From: Gammaproteobacteria bacterium
GTDB lineage: Bacteria > Pseudomonadota > Gammaproteobacteria > Arenicellales > Poriferihabitantaceae
Assembly: GCA_030432755.1 (NCBI GenBank)
Contig: JAUILZ010000020.1
Span: forward strand, 1 to 64,000
Direction: 5' to 3'
DNA: 64,000 nt
Position 1 is the first letter of the stretch. Each line of letters begins with the position of its first letter. The notes under the pieces were generated by a model. That model was not told where the DNA came from. It searched no databases and was given only the letters and a program-made list of their open reading frames with translations. Position numbers and translations under genes: made by a program. Positions 51,850 to 60,984 of this stretch are shown one piece after another.

Positions 51850-53325
51850 TCAACTGGAACAACTCACCTCCAGTTTGCTGGCCCATTCGGGCGGCACCGT
51901 TGCATAGTCTGAGTGTTCGTGTTGCTCGTCGAACGGCGAGCCCAGCAGTTGCACGAGGCGGTCGATCTCACCGTAGTCCTCCTCATCCTCGGCCATGCGG
52001 ATGGCCTGCTCGGCGAGATAGTTGCGCAGTACGTATTTCGGATTGGCGGTGTGGATGCGTGCGCGATGCCCATCGACTTCAACCGTTTCGCGGGCCAGTC
52101 GCGCTCGATATTTTACGGTCCATGCGCAGGCGCGATCGCGGTCGATGAAACGGTCCGGAAATGAATCGATGTCTCCAAGAGCGCGAAAGGTATTGGTGAA
52201 GTCCGACCTCTCCGACTCCATCAATGCCAGCAGTTCATCCCATAGCGCCGGATCACCCGCCTCCTCCTTCGCGAGCCCCAGCTTGCGCCGCCGTTCCGCC
52301 AGCCAGGCTGCGTCGAAGGCGGGCTCGTATCTGCGCAGTACCTCCGTTGCTCTTTCGGCGGCAACTTCAGGATTCCCGTCCACCAGGGGCAACAATGCCT
52401 GGCCCAGGCAACTCAGGTTGAAGAGACCGATGGACGGCTGGCGATCGTAGGCGTAGCGGCCGTGATAGTCCGAGTGATTGCAGATATGTCCCGGCTCGTA
52501 GGCATCGAGAAAGCCATAGGGTCCATAGTCGATCGTGATGCCGTGGATCGACATGTTGTCGGTGTTCATCACGCCATGACAGAAGCCGACGCCCTGCCAT
52601 CTTGCAATCAGTTGCGCGGTACTGTTCACCGCCTGTTCGAGCAGTGCGAGCGCCGGATTATCGGCGACTGCCAGCGTGGGAAAGTAGTTCCTGATCGTGA
52701 AATCCAGCAGCAGCCGCAGGTCGTCGTAGCGACCGGTATAGAAGAAGTACTCGAAGCTGCCGAAGCGGAAATGGCTCGGCGCCACGCGGATCAGCAGCGC
52801 CCCGTTTTCCACCCGCTCGCGGAACACCGGTTCCCCGCTACCGAACAGGGCGAGTGAGCGCGTGGTGGGGATGCCGAGACCCTCCATGGCGGCGCTGGCG
52901 AGGTGTTCGCGGATGGTGGAGCGCAGCACCGCGCGGCCGTCTCCCTGGCGGGAATAGAGCGTACGCCCGGAACCCTTGAGCTGGAGATCGTGGCGCTCGC
53001 CGCGCGGATCGACGACCTGGCCAATCAGGAGCGCGCGACCGTCACCCAGCCGCGGCACGTACTGGCCGAACTGGTGGCCGGCGTAGCAGAGCGCCATCGG
53101 TTCGATGCCCGGCAGGGCTTCTCCCTTCGCCACCAGCGCGGTGAGCGCACTGCGCCCGTCCTCACCCGGATCGATCCCGAGGCTCTTCGCCACCCGCGCG
53201 TTGAAATGCACCAGGAAGGTGTCCTGCAGCGGATCCGGACGGTGCCGCGACCAGAAAATGGGCGGCAGTTCTGCGTAGAGGTTTTCGGGGGTCAGTTCGT
53301 CCAGTTGGCGCATGGCGTTATCCAC
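51850..53325 (-). CDS. selO: protein adenylyltransferase SelO (YdiU)
   Basis: Pseudokinase-fold enzyme that transfers AMP to Ser, Thr or Tyr of target proteins, linked to redox homeostasis. The 491 residues include ALCYAGHQFGQYVPRLGDGRA, LQLKGSGRTLYSRQGDGRAVL, the active-site GVMNTDNMSIHGITIDYGPYGF near residue 250, and the C-terminal end CSS, where eukaryotic SelO carries selenocysteine. The terminal Cys is thought to regulate activity. Start ATG 53325 or 53313. The 3' end is 102 nt from the start of beta-helix copy 4. Confidence 0.95.
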   Translation of the reverse strand: MDNAMRQLDELTPENLYAELPPIFWSRHRPDPLQDTFLVHFNARVAKSLGIDPGEDGRSALTALVAKGEALPGIEPMALCYAGHQFGQYVPRLGDGRALLIGQVVDPRGERHDLQLKGSGRTLYSRQGDGRAVLRSTIREHLASAAMEGLGIPTTRSLALFGSGEPVFRERVENGALLIRVAPSHFRFGSFEYFFYTGRYDDLRLLLDFTIRNYFPTLAVADNPALALLEQAVNSTAQLIARWQGVGFCHGVMNTDNMSIHGITIDYGPYGFLDAYEPGHICNHSDYHGRYAYDRQPSIGLFNLSCLGQALLPLVDGNPEVAAERATEVLRRYEPAFDAAWLAERRRKLGLAKEEAGDPALWDELLALMESERSDFTNTFRALGDIDSFPDRFIDRDRACAWTVKYRARLARETVEVDGHRARIHTANPKYVLRNYLAEQAIRMAEDEEDYGEIDRLVQLLGSPFDEQHEHSDYATVPPEWASKLEVSCSS

Positions 53326-53416
53326 GGGCGGGGACTATGGCCCGGGGCACTGGAATATGGGGGTGACGGAAGTGTTTGTCACCCCGGGACGAGGTTTCGC
53401 AATCCGGAGAACCGGT

Positions 53417-54850
53417 TCAGTAACGGATCAGGGCGACGTATTCGAGGTCAGTGGACCCGTCCGCCGGCACGCGCACGCGCCATTCCACCAGGCTCGCGGA
53501 CAGCTCCCGGTGATCGGTGTTTTCCGCGAGCACCTCCCAGTCGCCGGGCAGGTACTCCTGCACCAGGACATCCACTGCCCGCTCGGTGGCGTTCTTGAGC
53601 GTGATCTTCTGCCCCACCTCCGCGGAAAAGTTGTACGGTCCGCGGTTTGCGACCTTCTTGAACGTGGTCTGTACCCGCTCGGCGGTGACGTCGAAGGCAT
53701 TGCCGAGGCGCAGGCGGAGTTCCTCGTCCTTCGCGGTGTGATCGATGCGGTCCTCGCCGACGAACTGGATGCGTCCCGCGGAGTCGTTCTTGTACACCCG
53801 CACCACGCCCGCGGGCAGCGGCAGGCCGAGATTGCTGTCCTCGTCGTTGCGCAGGTAGAGGTAGATGCCGATGTCCTGCTTCTGCACGCCCTCGGCGCGA
53901 CCGCCGAAGAACTGCCCCTGGCCCTTCAGCACGTAGCGTTTCTCCACCGGCACATCGGCGGCGCTCATCAGCGCCACCTGCTTGCTCTGCTGGTCCGCGA
54001 GGTCGGTGGGTCTCTGCAGGGTGTAGAGGTGATAGTCGAGCAGCGATTCCTGCGCCATGTCCGCCTGCGGCGCCGGGGCCGCCTCCATCACCATCGCCGA
54101 GCGCGCCATGGGCATGGCCTCACGCACCTGTTGCACGTCGCCCGCCACCAGCTGCAGCAGCGCGTTGTCGTAGCGGGTGCCGCTGTTGTTGTTGAGCGTG
54201 ACCCAGCCGTTGAGGTCGAAACGGGTTTCCTCTGCATTCAGACTGGCGACGTAGTCCGCGCTCCAGCCGAGGCCGCGGGTGAGGTAACTGAGCTGGAAAT
54301 TCTGCGGCCCGCTGGTCTCGTTCTCGAGTTCCAGCACCAGGGTCGGCCGGTCGCGCAGGTTGTCCGGCACGTCGTCGTAGATCAGGCGCCCGGGGAAGCC
54401 GGTCTCGATACGATCGGCGAATCGCAGCACTACGCCGTTGTTGATCGCCAGCACCGTGGCGGTCTCGATGGACTCGTTGCCGTTGGCGGGATTCACGGTC
54501 ACCGCGCGCACCTCGCGGCCAACGTACTTCTCGAGCAGGCTATGTGGACTGAGAAGGTCGTAGTCGAAGTTCTGCTCGATCAGTCGCATCTCGCCGTCGA
54601 GGCTGCTGAGGAGCGCCGTCTCCGGGCGGATCTGGGCGCTCACATCGCGCACCGCCAGGGACTGGCGACCGGGCTCCAGCGTCACCCGCCGCTGGTCGCG
54701 CACCAGCGCCAGGTTCTCGTTGTAGATCGTGACCGCCACCGCGGTCCTGTCCTCGAGCGTGGAACGGATCTCGTCCACCGGCGCCTGCCCCGCCGCCAGC
54801 GGCGACAGCAGCAGCAACGGGACGGCCAGCAACTTCGCAATGCGCGCCAT
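53417..54850 (-). CDS. DUF4139-domain secreted protein
   Basis: 477 residues with an N-terminal signal peptide (KLLAVPLLLLSPLAAGQA). The body matches DUF4139-type proteins: VTIYNENLALVRDQRRVTL, LTRGLGWSADYVASLN, WVTLNNNSGTRYDNALLQLVAGDV and the C-terminal WEVLAENTDHRELSASLVEW plus VPADGSTDLEYVALIRY. These are periplasmic or exported beta-rich proteins of unknown function. Divergent from the flippase-propeller gene across a family-B inverted repeat. Confidence 0.86.
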   Translation of the reverse strand: MARIAKLLAVPLLLLSPLAAGQAPVDEIRSTLEDRTAVAVTIYNENLALVRDQRRVTLEPGRQSLAVRDVSAQIRPETALLSSLDGEMRLIEQNFDYDLLSPHSLLEKYVGREVRAVTVNPANGNESIETATVLAINNGVVLRFADRIETGFPGRLIYDDVPDNLRDRPTLVLELENETSGPQNFQLSYLTRGLGWSADYVASLNAEETRFDLNGWVTLNNNSGTRYDNALLQLVAGDVQQVREAMPMARSAMVMEAAPAPQADMAQESLLDYHLYTLQRPTDLADQQSKQVALMSAADVPVEKRYVLKGQGQFFGGRAEGVQKQDIGIYLYLRNDEDSNLGLPLPAGVVRVYKNDSAGRIQFVGEDRIDHTAKDEELRLRLGNAFDVTAERVQTTFKKVANRGPYNFSAEVGQKITLKNATERAVDVLVQEYLPGDWEVLAENTDHRELSASLVEWRVRVPADGSTDLEYVALIRY

Positions 54851-54867
54851 TTCTCATCTCTGTTCTA

Positions 54868-54979
54868 ATTGGTGACAGTTTACCTATTTCACCAATCAGG
54901 TGACAGTTTACCCATTCCCGATTTCACGAAGTTCGATGGGCTAATAGTGATGGGTGGAAATAGGTAAACTGTCACCAAT
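54868..54979. repeat. family-B repeat: 23-bp inverted repeat element
   Basis: ATTGGTGACAGTTTACCTATTTC at 54868-54890 is repeated in perfect inverse at 54957-54979, with a third, imperfect direct copy (GGTGACAGTTTACCCATTC) at 54899-54917. The unit sits in the divergent promoter region of two genes. Another copy is at 59415-59436. The layout resembles short interspersed palindromic elements (REP/BIME-like). Confidence 0.85.
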
Positions 54980-54994
54980 ATTCAGCGGGGATTT

Positions 54995-57166
54995 ATGTCG
55001 GGATGTCAGGGTCTGGACATGAATGCCATGAATGCACAACCTGTTTTCCCCATGACCACGAATCTGTTTCGTATCGCCATATCCATAGGCGTGTCGATGC
55101 TCACCCTGGCGCTGCTGAGCGCGCTGGTGCTGAGCGGCCACGACCCCGCCAACCGGCCCCATATCCTCGAACTGCTCGGCGACACGCTGCCGAAGGGCGT
55201 CGCCCTGTACCTCGTGCTGCACGTCGCCGGCCTGGTGCTCCGGGCGATGCGATACAGCCTGCTCATCCGTGGCGCGGGGGCCGAGGCGCCGGGCATGGGC
55301 CACATGTTCCTCGTCACCGCGTTCCGCAGCATGATGGTGGACATGCTGCCGGCGCGAACCGGTGAACTCGCCTACGCCGCGATGCTGAACCGCGCCTACC
55401 GGGTGCCGATACCGGCCTGCCTGTCCTCCCTCGGTCTCGCGATGGTGTTCGACTTCGTCGCCCTCGCGCTGATCATCGTCCTCGCCATCCCCGCCTTTGC
55501 GCTCTCCGGCGGCTTCGAGCCCTGGCTCTTTGGCGCCCTCATCATGGCGGTGCTGGCGGCGGGCATCAGCGTGGCCGGTGTCCTCCGCGTGCTACCCTGG
55601 ATGGTGGCCTGGCTGTCGGCGGGCGGCGGAGAAGGCCGCCTCGGGCGCTGGCGCCGGGCCCTGGGTTCGGCGCTGGGACAGCTCGACGACGCGGTGCGCC
55701 AGACCCGCGCCACGGGCAACCTCGGTCGCATACTCGGGCTCTCCGTACTCATCCGTTGCTGCAAGTACATCGGGCTGTTCTTCCTTTTTCTCGCGGTGGC
55801 ATTGCCGAGCTTCCCGGAACTCGCGGAGGTTTCCCGCGGCTCTGTATTCGCCGCCATGGTGGGCGCCGAGCTGGGCGCCGCGCTGCCGATCCCCGCGTTC
55901 ATGAGCTTCGGCACCTACGAGGCCGGCGGTACCCTGGTGTTCACCCTGCTCGGCATCTCCGGCCCGGACGCGCTGCTCACCCTGCTCTCCGTCCATATCT
56001 GGAGCCAGGCCGTCGACTACAGCCTGGGCGGGCTCTGCCTCGTGCTGGTGATACTCCTCGTGCGTCGCAAACAACCTGCCGCGAGCCAGCCGCCGGGGCT
56101 CCTGCGCCGGCTCGTGGTACCGGGCTTCGCCGGCGTGATCCTGCTCGCGGGCGCCGCCTCGCTCGCCTGGCAGTATCGCGCCAACCTCAAGCTGGGGGCG
56201 GTGAAGGCGCCGCCGGTGGGGGAAGACCTGCGGCCACGCCTGGCGGACGATGTCCAGAGAAGCAGCGCCGTCCTCGCGGCCAGCGGGCTGGATGGCTTCG
56301 TGACCTGGAGCTCCAACCGCTTCGGTAATCACGACATCCTCAGGCTGTCGCTGCCCGACGGAAAAATCTCCCGGCTGACGCGCCATCCCCACACCGAGAC
56401 CTATCCCCGGATCTCGCCGGACGGCCGCCGCCTGGTGTTCCAGCGCTCGCGCAAGCCCTGGGTCTCCCAGCGCAATACCGTGGCGTGGGACGTGATCCTG
56501 CTGGACCTGCATACCGGCAGGGAGCGGACGCTCAATACCGAGAGCGTATTCCCGTTCTGGATCGACGGGAACACCGTGGGCTATCTCAAGAACGGCGTGA
56601 CCGTGCTCGGCCAGAACGTGCGTAACGACGAAGTACACGAAATCTTCCATCCCGGAAAGGGCAACCGCCTGCGACGGGGAACGCCGCTGCAGACGCCCTA
56701 CCTCAATCCCGAGACCAACCAGCTCGTGTTTACCGCGAAGCAGGCCGCGCTGGACATGAACACCGGCCACGTGGGCACCGCGATCTGGCAGAATGAAGGT
56801 GACGGCAGCGGACCAATTCGAAACGTACTCGACGGCTGCGAGATCACCTGGTCGTCGGACTGGCGCTCGCTGTACCAGGTCGGTCACGGCGGCAAGCAGA
56901 AAACCATGTTCTACCGTATCGACCCGCAGACCCTGGAATCGACGCCGCTACTCGACCTGCCCGGAGACTACAGCCACGAGTACTGGCCGAAGGATTCCAA
57001 CGACGGCAAGTGGATGGTGTTCGGCGCCAGCACGGGCGGCCACGAGCACGACGTGGCGGACTACGAGATGTTCCTGTGGGAGATCGGCGCGCCGGCGGAA
57101 TCGGCCACCCGCCTTACCTTCCACAGCGGCAACGACAACTGGCCCGACGTTTATATCAATCAATAA
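54995..57166 (+). CDS. flippase-like membrane domain fused to a beta-propeller
   Basis: 723 residues. The N-terminal 360 residues form a polytopic membrane domain of the LPG-synthase-TM/AglD (flippase-like, UPF0104) type: LVLHVAGLVLRAMRYSLLIRG, DMLPARTGELAYAAML and GAALPIPAFMSFGTYEAGGTL are characteristic. After a TM helix near 370 comes a TolB/WD40-like propeller (TWSSNRFGNHDILRLSLPDGK, HTETYPRISPDGRRLVFQRS, YWPKDSNDGKWMVFGASTGG) that would be extracytoplasmic. The aminoacyl-transferase domain of true MprF is absent. Start could be ATG 54995 (GGGG upstream), 55019 or 55052. It leads into dtd-aceK with 12 nt spacing. Confidence 0.82.
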   Translation: MSGCQGLDMNAMNAQPVFPMTTNLFRIAISIGVSMLTLALLSALVLSGHDPANRPHILELLGDTLPKGVALYLVLHVAGLVLRAMRYSLLIRGAGAEAPGMGHMFLVTAFRSMMVDMLPARTGELAYAAMLNRAYRVPIPACLSSLGLAMVFDFVALALIIVLAIPAFALSGGFEPWLFGALIMAVLAAGISVAGVLRVLPWMVAWLSAGGGEGRLGRWRRALGSALGQLDDAVRQTRATGNLGRILGLSVLIRCCKYIGLFFLFLAVALPSFPELAEVSRGSVFAAMVGAELGAALPIPAFMSFGTYEAGGTLVFTLLGISGPDALLTLLSVHIWSQAVDYSLGGLCLVLVILLVRRKQPAASQPPGLLRRLVVPGFAGVILLAGAASLAWQYRANLKLGAVKAPPVGEDLRPRLADDVQRSSAVLAASGLDGFVTWSSNRFGNHDILRLSLPDGKISRLTRHPHTETYPRISPDGRRLVFQRSRKPWVSQRNTVAWDVILLDLHTGRERTLNTESVFPFWIDGNTVGYLKNGVTVLGQNVRNDEVHEIFHPGKGNRLRRGTPLQTPYLNPETNQLVFTAKQAALDMNTGHVGTAIWQNEGDGSGPIRNVLDGCEITWSSDWRSLYQVGHGGKQKTMFYRIDPQTLESTPLLDLPGDYSHEYWPKDSNDGKWMVFGASTGGHEHDVADYEMFLWEIGAPAESATRLTFHSGNDNWPDVYINQ

Positions 57167-57178
57167 TCAAGAACTAAC

Positions 57179-57628
57179 ATGCGAATCCTGCTGCAACGGG
57201 TGCGCTCGGCATCGGTGACGATCGGCGGCGAGCGGGCGGCGGAGATCGGTCCCGGCCTGCTCCTACTCGTCGGATTCGGCGAAGTGGACGCGGATGATCA
57301 CGCCGGGAAGATTCGCCGCGCCGCGGAGAAGATGGTCAATCTCAGGGTGTTCTCCAACGAGCAGGGCAAGCTCCACCACTCGGTGATCGACATCGAGGGC
57401 GAGGTGCTCGCGGTTCCCCAGTTCACCCTCTACGGCAAGAGCGAGAAGGGACGCCGGCCGGACTTCACCGATGCCCTCGACCCGGCCATCGCCTCACCCG
57501 CGTTCGACGCCTTTCGCACCGAGCTGGAAGCCGTACTGGGCAGGCCGGTACCCGCCGGGGTGTTCGGCGCGGACATGCAGGTGGCGCTGGTGAACGATGG
57601 CCCGCTGACCCTGGCGTTCGACTTCTGA
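57179..57628 (+). CDS. dtd: D-aminoacyl-tRNA deacylase
   Basis: Hydrolyses D-aminoacyl-tRNA (and Gly-tRNA-Ala), protecting translation. The 149-residue protein has MRILLQRVRSASVTIGGE, LLLVGFGEVDADD, LAVPQFTLYGKSEKGRRPDFTDAL and the C-terminal GVFGADMQVALVNDGPLTLAFD, which includes the cross-subunit Gly-cisPro-like loop (NDGPLT). Family length is exact. Stop and aceK start share one nucleotide. Confidence 0.96.
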   Translation: MRILLQRVRSASVTIGGERAAEIGPGLLLLVGFGEVDADDHAGKIRRAAEKMVNLRVFSNEQGKLHHSVIDIEGEVLAVPQFTLYGKSEKGRRPDFTDALDPAIASPAFDAFRTELEAVLGRPVPAGVFGADMQVALVNDGPLTLAFDF

Positions 57629-59418
57629 TGGCCGCCGCGCCGGAGCCTGGGGGCGACTCCGCGCCACGCGGCCAACTGGTGGCGCAAACCATTCTCGAGG
57701 GATTCAACCGCCACTTCCAGCTCTTCCAGGAAATCACCCGCGCGGCGAAGGACCGCTTCGAACAGGCGGACTGGGAAGGCGAGGCCAGCGCGCGCAAGGA
57801 GCGCATCTATTTCTACGACCAGCGGGTCAACGAGGCCATCGACCACCTGCGTGAGCGATTCGACCTCACCAGTTTCGACAGCGCGCTGTGGCAGGACGTC
57901 AAGCGCTGGTACCTCTGGCTGCTCTACAAGCACGACCAGCCGGAACTGGCGGAGACCTTTTACAATTCAGTGTTTTGCCGGCTGTTCGACAGCGAGTACT
58001 TCAACAACGATTACATCTTCGTGAAGCCCGGCACCGCGGTGGAATTCCTCGACCTGGACCACCCGGTCTACACCAGCTTCTACCCGGACGACGATGGCCT
58101 CGAGGCCTGCCTGGAAAAACTGCTGGGCTCATTCGGCTTCACGCGACCCTGGCAAAACATGGCGCGCGATGTCGAACTGCTGGCGCAGAACATGCGACCG
58201 GTGCTGGCCTCCACGGCCAGGCCCGCGCCCTATCGCCAGTTCCACGTCGCGTCGAGCCTGTTCTACCGCAACAAGGCCGCCTACATTGTCGGCCGGGCGC
58301 TGATCGGCCTCGAGATGCAGCCTTTCGTGATCCCGATCCTGATCAACGACGACTTCGAACTCTACGTCGATACGGTGATCACCGACGTCGACGATCTCGC
58401 CCTGATCTTCAGCTTCACGCGGGCGTATTTCATGGTGGACATGGACGTGCCGTCCGGCCTGGTGGGCTTTCTCAAGTCCCTGCTCCCCACCAAGACCCAT
58501 GCGGATCTCTATACCTGCATCGGATTACAAAAGCAGGGCAAGACGTTGTTCTACCGGGAATTCCTCCATCACCTGGAGCACTCCTCCGACAAGCTGGTCG
58601 TCGCTCCCGGGATTCGCGGCATGGTGATGACGGTATTCACCCTGCCCTCCTTTCCCTACGTGTTCAAGGTCATCCGCGACCGTTTCGCGCCGCCGAAGGA
58701 CATCGACCGCGAGACGGTGAAACAGAAGTACCAGCTGGTGAAGATGCACGACCGGGTCGGGCGCATGGCGGACACCCTGGAGTTCTCCCACGTCGCCTTC
58801 CCGCTGTCGCGGTTTTCCGAGGCGCTACTGGAGGAACTGCGCAAGACCATCGCCGGCAGCCTGATCGTCGAGAACGATATCGTGGTGATCCGCCACCTCT
58901 ACATCGAGCGCCGCATGGTGCCATTCAATATCTACCTCGACCACGCCGACGCACGCCTCCTGGACGCCTCGGTGATCAGCTACGGCAACGCGGTGAAGGA
59001 AATGATCGCCGCCAACATCTTTCCCGGGGACATGCTGCTGAAGAACTTCGGCGTCACCCGCCACGGGCGGGTGGTGTTCTACGATTACGACGAGATCTGC
59101 CATATGAACGAGATCCGCATTCGCGAGATCCCGCGCGCCCAGACCATGGAGGAGGAGCTATCCCCCGAACCCTGGTTCCATGTCGGCGAGGACGACTTCT
59201 TCCCGGAGCAGTTCGAGCACTTCGTCATCAACCACCCCAAGGTGCGCGAGCGATTCCTCGTCCACCACCCGGAACTCCTCGATCCCGACTACTGGAAACA
59301 GGTGCAGTCAGACATCCAGAACCGCAAGCGCCACGACGTCTTCCCCTACGACCGGGCGCGCCGGTTCATCAACCGCTACCCGGGGCTGTACCTGGAAAAT
59401 CGGTGGGAAAATCGGTGA
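57628..59418 (+). CDS. aceK: isocitrate dehydrogenase kinase/phosphatase
   Basis: Bifunctional switch that inactivates or reactivates isocitrate dehydrogenase to divert carbon to the glyoxylate shunt. The 596 residues carry the regulatory N-terminal domain and the kinase domain: VVAPGIRGMVMTVFTLPSFPYVFKVI with the P-loop near residue 320, VEND(I)VVIRHLYIERRMVPFN, and FGVTRHGRVVFYDYDEICHM with the catalytic Asp. No aceA/aceB is adjacent. The last residues (ENRWENR) come from an exact 12-bp duplication, and the stop lies inside a family-B repeat; the tail is therefore probably recent. Confidence 0.95.
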   Translation: MAAAPEPGGDSAPRGQLVAQTILEGFNRHFQLFQEITRAAKDRFEQADWEGEASARKERIYFYDQRVNEAIDHLRERFDLTSFDSALWQDVKRWYLWLLYKHDQPELAETFYNSVFCRLFDSEYFNNDYIFVKPGTAVEFLDLDHPVYTSFYPDDDGLEACLEKLLGSFGFTRPWQNMARDVELLAQNMRPVLASTARPAPYRQFHVASSLFYRNKAAYIVGRALIGLEMQPFVIPILINDDFELYVDTVITDVDDLALIFSFTRAYFMVDMDVPSGLVGFLKSLLPTKTHADLYTCIGLQKQGKTLFYREFLHHLEHSSDKLVVAPGIRGMVMTVFTLPSFPYVFKVIRDRFAPPKDIDRETVKQKYQLVKMHDRVGRMADTLEFSHVAFPLSRFSEALLEELRKTIAGSLIVENDIVVIRHLYIERRMVPFNIYLDHADARLLDASVISYGNAVKEMIAANIFPGDMLLKNFGVTRHGRVVFYDYDEICHMNEIRIREIPRAQTMEEELSPEPWFHVGEDDFFPEQFEHFVINHPKVRERFLVHHPELLDPDYWKQVQSDIQNRKRHDVFPYDRARRFINRYPGLYLENRWENR

Positions 59419-59437
59419 CAGTTTACCTATTTCCCCG
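59394..59437. repeat. 12-bp duplication joined to a family-B repeat at the aceK 3' end
   Basis: GGAAAATCGGTG occurs twice head to tail (59394-59405 and 59406-59417). The second copy runs into GGTGACAGTTTACCTATTTCCCC (59414-59437). The TGA of GGTGACAG is the aceK stop codon. Confidence 0.85.
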
Positions 59438-59517
59438 GAAGGCTCGCATACTGGCCAGGGCGAGGCGGGATAGGTGGCCGGCACCCCAGGAACGGGGCGC
59501 CGCCGATGGAAAGCCCG

Positions 59518-59952
59518 TCAGGAGAGCTGCTTCTCGCGGATCTCGTCGATGGTCTTGCAGTCGATGCAGAGACTCGCGGTGGGGCGGGCCTCCAGACGCT
59601 TGAGACCGATCTCCTCGCCACAGTTCTCGCAGAAGCCGTAGTCGCCGGACTTGAGGTAGGAAATCGTGTCCTCGATCTTGCGGATCAGCTTGCGGTCGCG
59701 GTCGCGGCCACGCAGTTCCAGCGCCATGTCGGTTTCCTGGCTGGCACGGTCCGTGGGATCGGGATAGTTCGCGGTCTCGTCCTGCATGTGCACGACGGTG
59801 CGGGAAGTCTCGCTTTTCAGCTCCTCGAGCCAGCCGTTCAGGATCTGGCGAAAGTGCTCGATCTGCGCGGGCCCCATGTACTCTTCGTTCTTCTTCGGCT
59901 TGTAGGGCGCAACGCCGTGAATCAGGGCGTCGGGTTTCTTCTTTGCTGCCAT
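59518..59952 (-). CDS. dksA: RNA polymerase-binding transcription factor DksA
   Basis: Binds the RNA polymerase secondary channel and mediates the stringent response with ppGpp. From ATG 59952 (MAAKKKPDALIHGVAPY) the product is 144 residues. It has a coiled-coil with the tip DPTDRASQETD containing the essential Asp pair, and a four-cysteine zinc finger CENCGEEIGLKRLEARP plus CIDC. The frame extends upstream to 60012, but those residues are not family-like. Convergent with aceK. Confidence 0.96.
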   Translation of the reverse strand: MAAKKKPDALIHGVAPYKPKKNEEYMGPAQIEHFRQILNGWLEELKSETSRTVVHMQDETANYPDPTDRASQETDMALELRGRDRDRKLIRKIEDTISYLKSGDYGFCENCGEEIGLKRLEARPTASLCIDCKTIDEIREKQLS

Positions 59953-60164
59953 GTAATCGGTAGGAATTCGGTGTCTGTTTGCTGTGAAATGCCTCCCCGA
60001 GGCGCCGAACATCCACGGGGGCGAAAAATCAGGCGCAGCTTTATACCAAAAGCCCGGACGGGTTGCAATGCGGAATTCGGCCGGTGGGTTCCTCGGGTAA
60101 ATTCGAGAAATCAGCCTGAAAATCCGCGGAAATCAGGAAGTTAGATTGACTATCGGGAAACAGA

Positions 60165-60461
60165 TCAACTTCTCCTTCGCCGCCGCCGGCGCGCCTCGGC
60201 CCGAATCCGTCGCGCATCCGTGGGGCTGAGGTACAGCGGGCGATAGATCTCCACCCGGTCACCGTCCTCCACCGGGTGATCGAGCGCCAGGTAGCGGCCG
60301 AAAATACCCACCCGGTCGTCCTCCAGCACGATGTCCGGGAAGCGCTCGAGAATGCCCGACTGGCGGATGGCGGACTCGATGGTCACCGGCGGTTCCAGCG
60401 CCAGGGGAATCACCACCTGCTCCTCCGGGAGCGCGTAGGCCACCTCGATCTCGATGGTCAC
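60165..60461 (-). CDS. rnfH: RnfH-family ubiquitin-like protein
   Basis: A 98-residue beta-grasp protein: IEIEVAYALPEEQVVIPLAL, SGILERFPDIVLEDDRVGIFG, and DGDRVEIYRPLYLSPTDARR followed by a very basic tail of nine consecutive arginines and neighbours. The cellular role of RnfH is uncertain. It overlaps ratA by 4 nt, the conserved arrangement in gammaproteobacteria. Confidence 0.93.
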   Translation of the reverse strand: MTIEIEVAYALPEEQVVIPLALEPPVTIESAIRQSGILERFPDIVLEDDRVGIFGRYLALDHPVEDGDRVEIYRPLYLSPTDARRIRAEARRRRRRRS

Positions 60462-60901
60462 GCGCCCTCTTCCGTGGCCAGCGCATCCGCGCGCTGGCAG
60501 AACGAGTCCACCATGGAATCGGCAATCAGGCGGAACACCGGTCCCACCGCCGCCGCGACCAGGCGATTGGAGAAGCCGAACGACAGTGAGAGGGAGATGC
60601 GCGACGCCTCCGGGGAGATTTCGGTAAACGTCCAGGCGCCCGACAGTTCGCTGAACGGCCCGTCCACCAGGGCCATGTCGATGCGTTCGATGCCGGTGGT
60701 GACGTTGCGCGTGGTGAAGGACTTGCGGAGGCCCTTGAAGGCGATGTCCACGGAGGCGGTGTAGCCGTCACCGTCCCGGGACAGCACCCGCGAACCACCA
60801 CACCAGGGCAGGAATTCCTGGTAGCGGTCGACGTCGTTGACGAGATCGCACATGCGCGCCGCCGGATGCATCACCAGCGCCGAGCGCTCCACCTTGTACA
60901 T
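60458..60901 (-). CDS. ratA: RatA/coenzyme Q-binding START-like protein
   Basis: 147-residue START/SRPBCC-fold protein homologous to yeast Coq10 and E. coli RatA (YfjG), reported as an inhibitor of 70S ribosome association. MYKVERSALVMHPAARMCDLVNDVDRYQEFLPWCGGSRV-type start is diagnostic (short form: DVDRYQEFLPWCGGS near residue 25), with WTFTEISPEASRISLSLSF later. In this position, divergent from smpB, it is the usual RatA orthologue. A role in quinone handling is equally possible. Confidence 0.93.
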   Translation of the reverse strand: MYKVERSALVMHPAARMCDLVNDVDRYQEFLPWCGGSRVLSRDGDGYTASVDIAFKGLRKSFTTRNVTTGIERIDMALVDGPFSELSGAWTFTEISPEASRISLSLSFGFSNRLVAAAVGPVFRLIADSMVDSFCQRADALATEEGA

Positions 60902-60984
60902 TCGGGGGATGACAGCATGTAAGGGAGCGCTGCATTATACTTCAGCCCCCGCGCCCTCCCGGCGCCGGGCAACCGGTAAGCATC

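Noticed and set aside
54995..57166. MprF lysylphosphatidylglycerol synthase
   Set aside because: Only the membrane domain matches; the cytosolic aminoacyl-transferase domain is replaced by a beta-propeller.
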